Shown: one piece after another, positions 12,201 through 24,200 of the stretch | How positions within the stretch are numbered: the stretch's first letter is position 1 | Layout of the letters: each line of letters starts with the position of its first letter | NCBI RefSeq assembly: GCF_011397635.1 | Contig: NC_064759.1 | Location: forward strand, 14,466,428-14,530,427 | Reading direction: 5' to 3' | Origin: Epinephelus fuscoguttatus | Taxonomy: Eukaryota > Chordata > Actinopteri > Perciformes > Serranidae | Length of the DNA stretch: 64,000 nucleotides | Made by a program: the position numbers and the translations under genes | Notes under the pieces: generated by a model | The model's input: only the letters and a program-made list of their open reading frames with translations | What the model was told of the DNA's origin: nothing | Databases searched by the model: none

Positions 12201-15200
12201 TGCATTGTGGTGCACACAGGGATGAAATGAGGCAGCAAAATGTGATGTTAAAATGGGGCTCAGACATTAAATAAAAGCACACATATGTTTCTGACCAGTT
12301 AACAAACTTTTGGTGACGTTGAGTCGAGGTGCTTTGTGGCAAGTAGCACCTTTAAGGGAACCTATTACACTTCTCCTTATTTCTGTCATAATATCATAGT
12401 GTTGGATGCTCATGTTAAACGTGGCTTAAGTTTAAAGTAATGAGGTACATATGTAGACATAATTACACACACAAGCCTGTGACGACGTAACTATGTTAAT
12501 GAGCGCTTGAGCAACACTTCAATGGCGACTTGGCGATAATGTAGCTGGTCATGCTGTAGCGCTATCTCTCATAGTGTGGACACTGCATTAACCTCTTGTT
12601 GACGCTAAAGGAAATGATTTAGTATCACAAAATCAGTAGGATTCATCCTCTGGCTAGCATGAATGTCTGCAAAAAATTTAACAGCCGCCTATCCAATAGT
12701 TGTTGAGATATTTCAGTCTGGATCAAAGTGGTGGATGGTTTCACCAACAGCTCCATTCCCGCAGCCATGTTGCTAACGTGACTTAATGTGTTTCCTCCTC
12801 AATCTGCTTCTCATAATAAATGTGAGATGATTAAACATTTTAAGAAACAAATTAGGACCAATTTTACTATGATGAAAACTGATGGGAAAAAAGAAAACAT
12901 GAAGAAACATCATTTACTTAGGGTTAGGGACAATTTTGCCTAAATTTTTATTATAACATAAAACATGATTTTATTTTTTTATTTATTTTTTTGTCTCATG
13001 TTGGGTAAAACTGGTAAGGGTAAAACTGAACTGGGAAAAATGTGTCGTTTACTGGCGAGTTTTCTTTGCTATTTTGTGTTTCTCACTTTGCATGTGGGAT
13101 CCCACTGCCTTGATTCCCATCGTGCTGAGTTGGAAAACCTTTTGCATAAATTACACCAAGTCTCACATGCATTGCCTTATACTGGTTTCAGCCATGTCCC
13201 TAAATCTTGGTTAAAAAGCCAAGTTTTGTTGAACTTGCACTTCCCTATGTCTTCCAGGGTACAGTCAAAGCTAGCCAGCAGACAGTGAATCACACTCTTT
13301 GAGCATTCTGGCCTGGAAACAAAAGATGAGTGTTGTTGGTTCTGCTGTCCTGTTCTGTGTGATGTTAATGTGAGAGGCATTCAGTGCATTATTTTTTAAA
13401 AAGATGCAACCAATTTTTAATGCAAGGTAAGAAAAACATGTTCATGTATTCCGTACATTCAAGAATTTCTTTTAAAACTTTTTAAAGATCCACAAAAACC
13501 CTGTTAGATGTTTAAAATGTTTAAGATCTTACCACGTAAATCCAACTTGGTGCTTTTGACTGACACTGTGGCTGGACTTGTGGGCGCTGAACTGCTCAAC
13601 TCATTGGTTGGAGTTTCCTGTCGTAATGAAACAAAACAGTCAGGCCTCTTTTTTTTTTATATTGATGACAGTCTCTTTTAAATCAGTTATTGAAAGTACG
13701 GGAAATACCTGATCAAAAAGATAGATTGTGACATCATCAAAAAAGGACACATTCCTCCCTCTGTCCTTCTCTCTGTCCATCAGCTCCTTGGGTGATTTCA
13801 GCAGACTCCTCAGCCCAACACGTTTGTCCACGTCTGTTTCTGTGACAACGATCACCCTCCGGGAGCTTTCATCCTCCTGCTCATCGTCCTCCTCATCGTC
13901 AGGGTCGCTTCCAGAGGACAGACCTCTCCGTCTTCCGATCCGATTCCCAATCGCACCATCCCCAAATCCTCCTTTACCAGTGGCGGTGAGGGGAAGACTC
14001 AGAGCAAGAGGAGGGAGGGCGAGAGACAGACGAGCTAGTTTTGCTGTAAAAATGGGAGCAAGGAAGAGACGTTACAGACGAGAGACACCTGACGAGAGTG
14101 TCTTAAATGCCTTTAAAGATAAGGATGACGACCTTCTACAGGCAGCCCAGCTGGCTTAGGGGTGATTGACAATTGGGTATTTTATTCCCTCTCTTTATTC
14201 TTCCTCTTCTGTTTAGATTCATTTTAGTTTTTAAGTTTCCTTTGTTTAATCCTTCCTGTTTTTCTTCCTTACATCTTTAATAGACTCAAAAAAAAAAAAT
14301 AGTGTAAAAAAGGGTCCTATCTCTTTCATCACCTTACACCACTGAGCTAGCTAACGTTACATCAACGAGGAGGACACCATTAATGTTTATGTGTTGTGCT
14401 GTCAGGAGTGCAATTCTCTCATCCATAAGTAGATGCACACTTCCTTCTGCACAGTGATACAGTTGGTGGGTGTAGCAGTGTTTCCTATGTGAAACTGCAG
14501 AAATCTCTAAAGTTGGTATCTTAAACACTCGGCAGGATGGGGGAACAAACATTGACACAAAAATAAATAAATTGCTGTGGTTTGTATTTCATGGTCTCGG
14601 TCATGAATATCAGCGATATACGTGTGACATGAACGTACCTTTCATTGCCTGGTTTGCAGTAGGCTGAGGGGTGGTGACCTCAGGTTGTTCAATCACAGTG
14701 AGCGGCTCAGCTTTAGTTTCATCAGACTCTGTGTCGGGCTGAATGCTGGGGGGACTTTCCTGCTCCTCTTGGCTACAACAACAAAACACAATGAACAAAA
14801 TATAATTAAACCATGAATATTAAATGGTCTGTTCACCAAAATATAGGTTTCTCCATTTGCTCCTTGTGGTATCTACTCAGATAGTTTTGTTTTTATCTGC
14901 TCAGATTTTGTAACATTCATCTCTTTTTCATTTAATATGTTGTGCTCACAGCTTTGAAAAATTACATTTAAAATAATAGGCAGTATCCTTGTTACTCTAG
15001 ACAATTAACAAATGTTACTGTCAACAGTTTTTGTTGGAACTACTTTCCACAAAAGAAATGGTTCCTCAGAAAAGGTGTTGCAATTTGTTTAGATTTTTAA
15101 AAGTAACAGGGACACTGTTTCTGAAAAGTGATGTTGATTTTTTTTTTTAGATACACATTTTAATGGTCTCAGCACTGGAAATGAAAATCTGTTCACCCTC

Positions 15201-18200
15201 ACTATTTATTCATTCATTCATCTTCTAACCGCTTCATCCTCTTGAGGGTCGCGGGGGGGCTGGAGCCTATCCCAGCTGACATCAGGCGAGAGGCAGGGTA
15301 CACCCTGGACAAGTCGCCAGACTATCGCAGGGCTGACACATAGAGACAAACAACCATTCACACTCACATTCACACCTATGGACAATTTAGAGTTATCAAT
15401 TAACCTAGTCCCCAATCTGCATGTCTTTGGACTGTGGGAGGAAGCCGGAGTGCCCGGAGAGAACCTACGCTGACACAGGGAGAACATGCAAACTCCGCAC
15501 AGAAGGGCTCCCACGCCCGGGATCAAACCGGCAATCCTCTTGCTGTGAGGCGAGAGTGCTAACCACCACACCACCATGCCTCACCCTCACTATATTGGGG
15601 GTAAATTAAATATCTCGAAAGTTGGGCAAAGAAAACTAGAAGAATTATCTGCATGGCTGTAAATTAGAGAGCCCTCCAGGTCACTACTGATGATACTCTT
15701 TTGTAAATAAAAAGAAAAAAATTCATCTGTCAGGACTTTGGGGGTTCCATACTGAAAAAGGTCAGTTCTTAAAAAACAGTCTTATATGTATATATATTAT
15801 ATATTTGAATTTAAATTTGAATATATCAAATTTAAAGTAAAGAGCAAAATAAAATATGCAAACAATATATGAATGTAGTTAATAATAAATTATGTAGATG
15901 CAAAATAATAAACAGAGAAAAACAAGACAATCTACTTGATACGTCCTCACAAAAACAAATCTGGTTACAGAGAAAAGTTTTGAGAATTTTTTCTCAATAT
16001 GTACAAGAATGTAGCTAAATATAGCAAATGCTAGTGCCACTTTATTTATATAAGACTATAAGTTTATAAATTATATCTTGAAACCAGTACAGCTACACTA
16101 TAAACAAGTATATTTGTCATCATAAATTACAATGACCCACTGGGAACTGTGACCTGCCATCACTGGGCCTCCGCTGGCTGCCCTCTGTCGTTCTGTTTGT
16201 CTGGCTGCACTAGATTTAAGATACTTGTGGGTTCTTTGAGACTGGATATTTTACGTGTTTTAAAAAATATAAAATTGGTCCAAATGACTCACAGCCTGTT
16301 CTGTTCCCCAGATATAAAACGTGTCTTTTTTTCTGTATTATATTTTGTCTATAGGAGTACATGATTGCTGTACTGTGCTTTTGTGAATTTCATTTGGTCA
16401 TTACCTTTTCTTAATATTTGAGGAGATGGAAAGGATAAGATGCTTGAAATAACAAATGCTGACTTCAACAAAGCAGCTTTATATTTTTCAGTGTTGATAA
16501 AACTTCTTTTAAGTTCTAGTAATTCTAGTTTCAAGCGTTAAGTTATTCAGAACCAGTATTAAAATCTCAGTCACAGATTTATATATATATGCCTTTCTTT
16601 GAAAATGGATATTTGTAACCATGGCTGTTCTCTTTTTCACCCATTTTGCTCAGTTTGTCCCTTTCCCTTTCCCTTTCCCTTTACCTTTCTGATAGTGGAA
16701 AGAATATTTTAAGTTGTTAGAAATGACACTTATGGTTGTATATACAAACAACAAAAACAGCTAAAACTAAAAGTGTATAAAAAAGAAAAAGTGAAATGCT
16801 CTAACATAAAAACTTTCCCAAATCTTGTCACAAAAAACAAGCATGTATTGCCTTGATTTAAGATATTTTGTCTTACTTAGATTTAATTTTTCTTTTAGTT
16901 TTGCAGTGAGTAAGACACCACCAGAGGAAAGTATAAAATATATTTTGAGTTGGAGTTTTTTTTTTAAATTTGGGTGAATCATTCTTTCAGTATAAATCCT
17001 AAGTTCAGCCTTCGTCGTACCTTTCGTCCTCTTTTTGTTCTTCCACAGTGACCAGCTCGCTGCTGTTCTCTGTGATTTGTTCCCCCCAGGGCCGCAGCAT
17101 CACCGTGTCTTTAACAGTCGACCCCCAGAGCACATTTGTTTTCACGTTCTCACTGAGCGAGAACTGCAGCCTCTCCTCACACACCTGAAGCAACAAAACA
17201 AAACAATAAAGAGCAGGGATTAAACTCGGAGAGGTAATATAAGGAGCACTTTTACAACAAACAAAACACGAGAAAACATGCTCACCTGCATCATGAGGCC
17301 ATTCTTTGTTGTCATCTTAGAGAAAGAGCCCTGGTCTTTGACATCAGATGTTTGGCTTGGTGATTTCTGCCCGTCATTCTTCTCCTCTTGAGGATCCTTG
17401 ATCACATGTGGTGCAGACTTTGCCGGTTGATCAGAGTTCTCAGGGATCCCGTCCTCCTTCAAATCCACGCTGCTCCCCTCAGGACTAGAGGAGCCACCTA
17501 TCTCCTCACCTGTATCACTATCGCCACCACTGCTGCCTTTCTGCTCAGGTGATTTCTTCAAAGATTCCAGGAGCTCCAAGTTCCCCAGAAAAAGGTCACC
17601 CAGAGAGTCCTCCTCGTCCCCAGATATGCAACACAGTTGTTCCAGTTTTTCAAAATCCTCCAGGGGCTCCTCGTCCAGATCTTTCCACTCAGAAATCAGT
17701 AACTCTGGGAGATTGTTGAGGGGAACTTGGGGTGAAGATGGGGTGGCAGGCGGTGTTTTCTGTGACAGATTATTATGTTCATCCTGTTGTTCTGTGCTGG
17801 GTGTGAGGTTGTTCTCATCGACCAGTGTTATGTGCACAGAGGGGAGGTTCAGATTGGCTGAGATCCCTTTACTCTGAGTTGTAGCAGGTGGTGATTCTTG
17901 CAGAGGTGGCTCTGAGACATCTGCGTTGTGAGTTGGGGAAATATACGGCTCCGTCTCAGTGCTAGCAATAAAGTCGTCTAGATTAATGTGACTAATAAAC
18001 TCCTCTGCCTCTATAACAGATGGCGGTGGGCTAGGAAAAGAGTCGTCTAAACTCTCCAATTTATCATCTTGCACATCAAGGTCTATGCTTGGTGGAGGAC
18101 TAGGAAAATCTACTGAGCTGAAATTGTCCACCTGTGGATCTATCTCCTGCATATCAAGGTCACTGGGACAAGAGATGGGATTGGGTGGAAGGGGCATGTC

Positions 18201-21200
18201 TCTGAAATCCTCTTCTTCATTTATAATGCTCACTCTGTCTTCTATAAATTGCCTAGAAAGCCATGGTTTCATTTCAGCCTCTGACTCTGCGCCTGATTCA
18301 ACATTTTCCAGGTCTGAAAAGTTCTCATGAGGAGCTTCAGTGATGCAAATAGATATGTTTGAACTCTCTAAAGTGTGACTGAAACAGTTCTCTAAATTTG
18401 AGCCTTTGTCAACACGCTCGGCTGATGTCTGTCCCTCTTTTTGGATCTTGCAGAGGTGATTCTGAGGCCATCTGTTAAAGTTTTGATTTTCCTCTGTCTC
18501 TGTGGAGTCTAGCAGACCTTCCCTGTCCCTTCCTGTCTCTGTGCATGACAAAATCTGCCTCTCTGCTTCCTCCAAGGACTCCTGCTCTGGGATTTCTATA
18601 TTCTCTACTTCAATATCTGAGATTTCTCTTTTCAGGTCTTCGTTGAAACTGCCAATTTCTACTAGGTTCTCAATGTTTTCCTCCTGTTGTACGTCTACTA
18701 CTTGGGGAGCTTGTTGGTCATTAGAAACTGCAGAGTCCCACTTTTCCTTCATGGCAAGATTACCGGCGAGTCCTTGTGTTTCATCATTCCAGGTTTCTTC
18801 GCAGCCCTCCAAGACCGCAGGGTGTGGTTCACTTCCTGCAAGTTCATCATTTTCTTCAGTCTCCCAAAACTCCTGACCTACAACAAGCCTTTCCCCCACC
18901 TCCCAGGCCTTATTACTGAACCCAGAGAAAAATTCAGATTTCAGTTCGTCTTGGCACCTCCTCTCTGGAGAGGCCCACTGATCATTTTCATCAGGCCACA
19001 AACGTAAGTCTCTAGACTGTGAAAAACGGTGGCAGTCAAACTCTCCCCTAATGACTCCAGATCCTGCACGTTCCTCATCCTCATCCATAGCGCTCCATAA
19101 CTCTTTAGTCTTCACGTCCAGGCCCTCACAGGAGTCTTTATCCATGATGTCAGCAGAGTCCGTCCGACTTGCTGCTCCTCTCATGGGCGACTTTTCCTTC
19201 ATGGCATTACGCAGCTCTGCAGCAGCTAGTTGTTTCTCCGTCTCTGTCGTGACCTTCTTGTCTTCGCTGCCATCTGAGCAGCGCAGGTTTCTCAGACCCA
19301 GCTCGTTGTGGTCCAGACTGGGTCTGTCTTCATGTCTCTCAGCCTCTTCAGCCTCCTCAGCCCAAGAAGGACACGTCAGACCACTAACTTTACCATATAC
19401 AGACTTCCCATCATCACTTGGCTCAACTACTGACGGGGTTTCACCGCTGAGTGTGGCGTCACTGGTTTGGACACCGTATAGTTTAGATAATCTTGACTCT
19501 CTGTTGTCAGCTTGGGAAGGTGTCACTGATTCCACAGTGTCATTTCTACATTTGAGGGAGTTCAGTGCAGAGAGATCAATATCCCTCTCTGTACCACTTG
19601 TGTAATCTTTGTTGCCTGGCCTTAACAAACAATCCTTTGAATGGCTGCCAGACATAGACTCGATCAAAATGTTTGTCTCAGCGAGGCTCTTGGAATGTCG
19701 ATTTAAATCGTTCTCTGCAGCGCCCTGGTATTTGCAATCTGTTATCTGAGAGATGATGCCATCTGTGTAGTGGTTGTCTATCGGATACCCACCGCTGTGT
19801 GGGAGCCCTTTCAGTGGCTCATCATCTAATTTTGAGAACAACTTATCTATTAAGTCAACACAGTCCTTGGCCTGCGGGTCATCACACAGCAGCGTTGACT
19901 TTATGCTCTCGTTTTGGAAAATGCCAGAATCGTCTCTCTGTGTTGACTCCAGCCCTTTGTTTAAAATGTCTTTGTCATCACCTAAATGAGAGACGGCATT
20001 TTCTGGCGCATGCTGATGCAGAGTACTCATTTCCTCAATAGTTTTACCTTTATCCGACATCTGTAAACTATTTCTTAAGGGGCTCTTTTCTCCCATTTCT
20101 CCCTCCTCCTCAGTTTTTTCCTCTATCCCTGTCAGTGTTCCCCGATCCCCTCCTCGACCACTGCTCGGCCTGGAGGCAACCAGTCCATCACTGCTCCTTC
20201 TGTTCATCCCGTCCCCCTCCCAGTCACTGTCTGAGAAATAGGCAGAGTCTCGATGTGGTGTTTCATTTCCCAGAGCTCGCCACCCACCGCTTCCCACTCC
20301 TCCTCCTCCTCCACTGCTCGTCCATGAGTCACTAGGTGTGAGACAGTCGGCTGAGTTTGAAGTCATAGGTGACAGGACCGAGTCGGTGGGGGTGATAAGT
20401 GAGACATCAGAGGATGGGTCCCAATCTGGAGTGGTTGGAGTGGCAGCAGGAGTGGGCACCTTTTCAGCAACATGACAGTGTTTTTCTTGCCCGGTGTCAT
20501 TGTGTTGAAGTGAATTTTCTCTTTTAGTCTCATCGCTATTTTGAGAACCCACATTTTCTAAATCAGCTGTCGTGATACATTCAGAGTCCACTGAAGAAAC
20601 CTTATCAGAATGGCTCTGTTCTTTGTCAGGCTCACATGATGTGGTATCGGTCTCGCCACATGTTTGATCCCGTCTCTTGGGGCTGCTGGCCTGTAGGCCT
20701 TCTTTCATTAATTCACCATTCCCTATTACAGCAGCCTTTTGAGTATCTGCTTCATTTGTGGTTAGCGTTTTGTTCTCACGCTGTAGCACAGTGTTAGAAT
20801 CTTTAACACTTTGAGTGGACTCAGAAGGAGAGTGCTCCAAGAGATCTGTTTGCTCTCCTCTGGCAGGTAAGGCAGGTCCATCTGCGCTCTCCTCCTCTTC
20901 TTTCTCACATGCAAGTGTTTGGTTGTGCAGGAGACCATTTTTGGGCATGATTTCTGAAAACACAAACTCGCCAGATTGGCAGTGGTCAGCACTGTTTCCT
21001 TCGCTGTCCAGTTTGGGAGCTTGTTTATTTGGCCCTATATGAAGGACTGGGATCTCAGGCTTCATAGAAACCTTTACCTCACCCTTTTTAGCGCGCTTGG
21101 TCACTTGGGCGTAGATGGCCTCAGTTTGTGTTTCATGGTTGCCTTTGTTGGATGCTCGTACGGAGCTCTCTGTCTGAAATCTGATGGTCTGAGCGGAGCT

Positions 21201-24200
21201 TGGGTCAATACATATGGACTCGTATTCAGGAGACAGCGGTGTAGGGGAGTAAGATGAGTCCGCTTCTTTTCTGTTTGCCGTGGCGTTTTGTCTCGATATG
21301 ATTTCAGTCAGGAAAGTCTCTGCTGATTGGATCTCCTTCAGGAACTCCTCCCTGGTCATCTCTGTTTTCCGAGGCTCCTTCTCAGTCTGCTGCTGGTCTG
21401 ACTCCTGCTTCCCCATGGTGATCTCAGAGAGGAGAGAGCGAGATCTCCGTATACCCTTTGAATATGCTTCCTCAGCCTCAGTGTAAGAGGGAAGGCCTGG
21501 AGCACAGACATAGGGCCGCAATCTGGATCCTGCAGGATAGAGGTATTTTACTGGATCACTTTCTGATCCTCCCTCTGGATTCGTTTCCATCCTTCCTGTG
21601 TCGATCTCTGTGAGGAAAAGATCCCTCTGGAATGATTCTTTAGTTACAGTAGCGTCCTCCTGAGCTCCTGCCCGTTTCTCTGGCACCCATGACTGTCCTG
21701 CTGACCCCAGCTCTGTGATCAGCGACTGGGAACGGCGCATCCCTCTGTTGGGCAGCACAAAGTTCCCCCATCTCTCTCCGTCTCTTTTCTCCTCCTTGTC
21801 TCCCTCCCATGAAGCCTCTGACTTGGACTCACTAGACTCTGTCACACTAGATATCTCTGTCAGAAACAGATGCATGGGGGATTTCTTGGCAGCGGCCACA
21901 CGTTCTGCGTGAAGTTCAGCGTCTTCCCTCCAAATGGCAGGAAGGATGGTGTCAAGGCGTGACTGGGTCCTTTTCATTCCCCTGGAGAAGAACTCAGCGC
22001 AGGCTGGGTCTGCGTCTTCAGATAGGCTGGAGTGAGCGACAGTAGTCCCACCGCTGGTTCTCTCAGGGGACATGAAGGGAGAGTCATCCTCATCTGAGTA
22101 GGTGGGACTGGATGAAGACTGTCTGTCAAGCGAGGGGTTTGTGGGCTGAGGGCGGGGTAAATTGCGATAAATTGGGCGCAATGGGTTTTCTCGACGAACA
22201 GGAGAGTCAAAGTCTTTTGCACGAGAATGAGAGGTCTCTCTTGAGTTGTGCAATGATGCTAAATGCCTGCTACCACCCTCTCTGTCAGACAGGTCACAGG
22301 ATAGTGGGTCTCTACTGGATCTCTGCATCTGTGGCTTACTGTATCTTAAATAATTGTCTGCTGTGTTATAGCTGGGGCAGCTTCTTTGTGGTTTGGTATG
22401 AGGAGGCAGGGGTGGGGGGCACATTTGAGGAGGTTGGGGGTAAATTGGATGGCTCGATGGGGGAAGGGAGGGGGAGAGGGATGGGGATGGTGGCAGAGTC
22501 TGTCGGGACCGATGGAGCCCCAGGTGATCAAAGGTAGAAGGCGGACAGCTACTCATGTGATGTGGGTCTGTTTCGATTTTTCCACTGATGGTGTAGTGAG
22601 GCAGTCCTCTATAACCAAGTGGAGGGGCAGGGAGGGGGCGCGAGTGGAGGTGGTTGGCTGATGACATGGACATAGAGCGAGGCTTCGGAGGAAGGACCGG
22701 AGCTTGAGAACTCATCGAGGACTTTTTATCTGCCTCACTGCTCCTTTTCTTCTCCTCTTCATCATCGTCTCCCAAATCGACTACTGAGAAGTCTGTCACT
22801 CTGCACGAAGTGTCTCTGAATTCAGCCACGCCTGTGTTGGGCACCTGGAGTTGAACCTCGCTTGATCTGATGGTCTGGAGGCCCTTTCCACACTTATCAG
22901 AAGAGCAATAAGGGACTCGTTCTTTTCCCAGCATGCCACTACGAATCTCCACCAGCTCCATGTCTCCAGGGCAGATCGAGTCAGAGCGGAACGAGGACTG
23001 CATCTTCCCTTTGAGAGTTGGCGACTTGTCCTGGGGGGTGTGCTCCTCTAATCTGATGTAGTACTCGCTGGCAAGGGAGGGGCTGCGGGCGCTTATCACG
23101 GGGACCACAGTGGGAGTGTCCAAAGACTGTCTGTGGTTATTGTTCACAGTCGGGATTGGCTGAGGAGGAGGAAGAGGTTTGTAGCCTCGTCTGGCGTGAG
23201 CCTTTTCCCAGAAATACTCAAAGTTCAAGCCTTTGCTGGTTTCGGTGACCGTCAAGATGTCGTCCAGTTCAGACGAGGACGGGGTGATACAGTTCCCCAC
23301 AGGGTCCAGCAGGGGGTAGGAGTTGTCTCTGTCTTCCCTGCCGTACTCTCTCTCCCTTTGTCGCTCATTTGCTGCAGTCTGGAAGGCAGGTGGACGGAGT
23401 AAGTCCCAGCGTCTTTCAAATGACTCCTCGCTCTCCCCTCTCCTTCCTCTGCCCTCCTCATATTCCTCATCCTCTTCATCTTCTTCGCCCACACTCCCCC
23501 TCACCATTCCTCGCTCAGCAGCCAGGAGGGAGGAGAGGAGGAGGAATATCTCCGCTACAGAAGGGCGTTGAGATGGAGGTAGCCAGCAGGACTGCATGAT
23601 CTCATACCTGAGGACAGGAGAGAACAACAGAGGAATTAAGTTTAGAGAGACAGAATTAGGGCATCTTCACTTCCCATTAACATAATCATCATTTCTGCAC
23701 AACTGCACTTGGTGGATAAATACTGACCAGTAGTCTGCATGGGAGAGTTTCAGTCTGGGCTGGGCCAGGGTGATCTGTCTCTCCCTAATGACGAAGGTCA
23801 GCACCTCTTCGTCGCTCAGGTGTCTGTGGGGCTGAGAGCCAAACTCAAACAGCTCCCAAATAACCACCCCCAAGGACCTGGAGGAAAGAGGAGATGTAGA
23901 GATGGTGAGAGGCAGATCTTCACAGACCTCTAAGTTTTTTTTGTTATGTAATGCTCTTACACCAACACCTTGTTTTATACAGAGCTCTGACTTAAAAGCA
24001 TACAAGATTAAGAGGCATAATGAGAAAACACTTGAGAATATATTCTGTTGGTTATGTCATTATAGATGCCTTATTATATTATCAGAGGAAAAAACTTGTT
24101 TGGAGAAGTAATAAAAATCTTTCCTAAATCTTTTGCCATTGTGTCTTCTGTGAGAGGAAATAGTACTCCTCCTCAACTTGTGTGTTTCGTTGCCAGAATA

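Larger units (their letters stand above)
9348..13532 (-). other. lmtk3 last intron (about 4.2 kb)
   Basis: No coding exon is seen between the penultimate and last lmtk3 exons. Contents: a tail-like stretch of a non-LTR element around 9850-9945 (ggaaaattcctgtgtatc, then acctgattctgatatg), a LINE ORF2 relic at 10265-10735, and an inverted-repeat element at about 11940-12590. The rest is unremarkable AT-rich DNA. Confidence 0.55.
9214..17184 (-). other. lmtk3: lmtk3 conserved C-terminal exons
   Basis: Five exons follow the giant exon. The fourth from the end and its neighbours encode [18 protein letters not shown], an acidic run ([13 protein letters not shown]), [20 protein letters not shown], and then [16 protein letters not shown] (ends at residue 2705), the signature end block shared by LMTK1-3. 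The next exon gives [15 protein letters not shown], and the last gives [14 protein letters not shown] and a TGA at 9214-9216. The segment R2690-N-V-S-F2694 fits the RVxF-type docking rule for protein phosphatase 1; that is an inference from the motif. Confidence 0.88.

Noticed and set aside
13728-14159. Plus-strand frame of 143 codons
   Set aside because: Antisense of the lmtk3 exon at 13709-14043; serine-rich only because of the complement.
16659-16685. Telomere-like repeat
   Set aside because: The unit is CCCTTT, not CCCTAA, and there are only about four units.
19051-19605. Long plus-strand frame of 184 codons opposite the lmtk3 giant exon
   Set aside because: Antisense shadow of a codon-biased Ser/Glu-rich exon; no family resemblance and no splice context.
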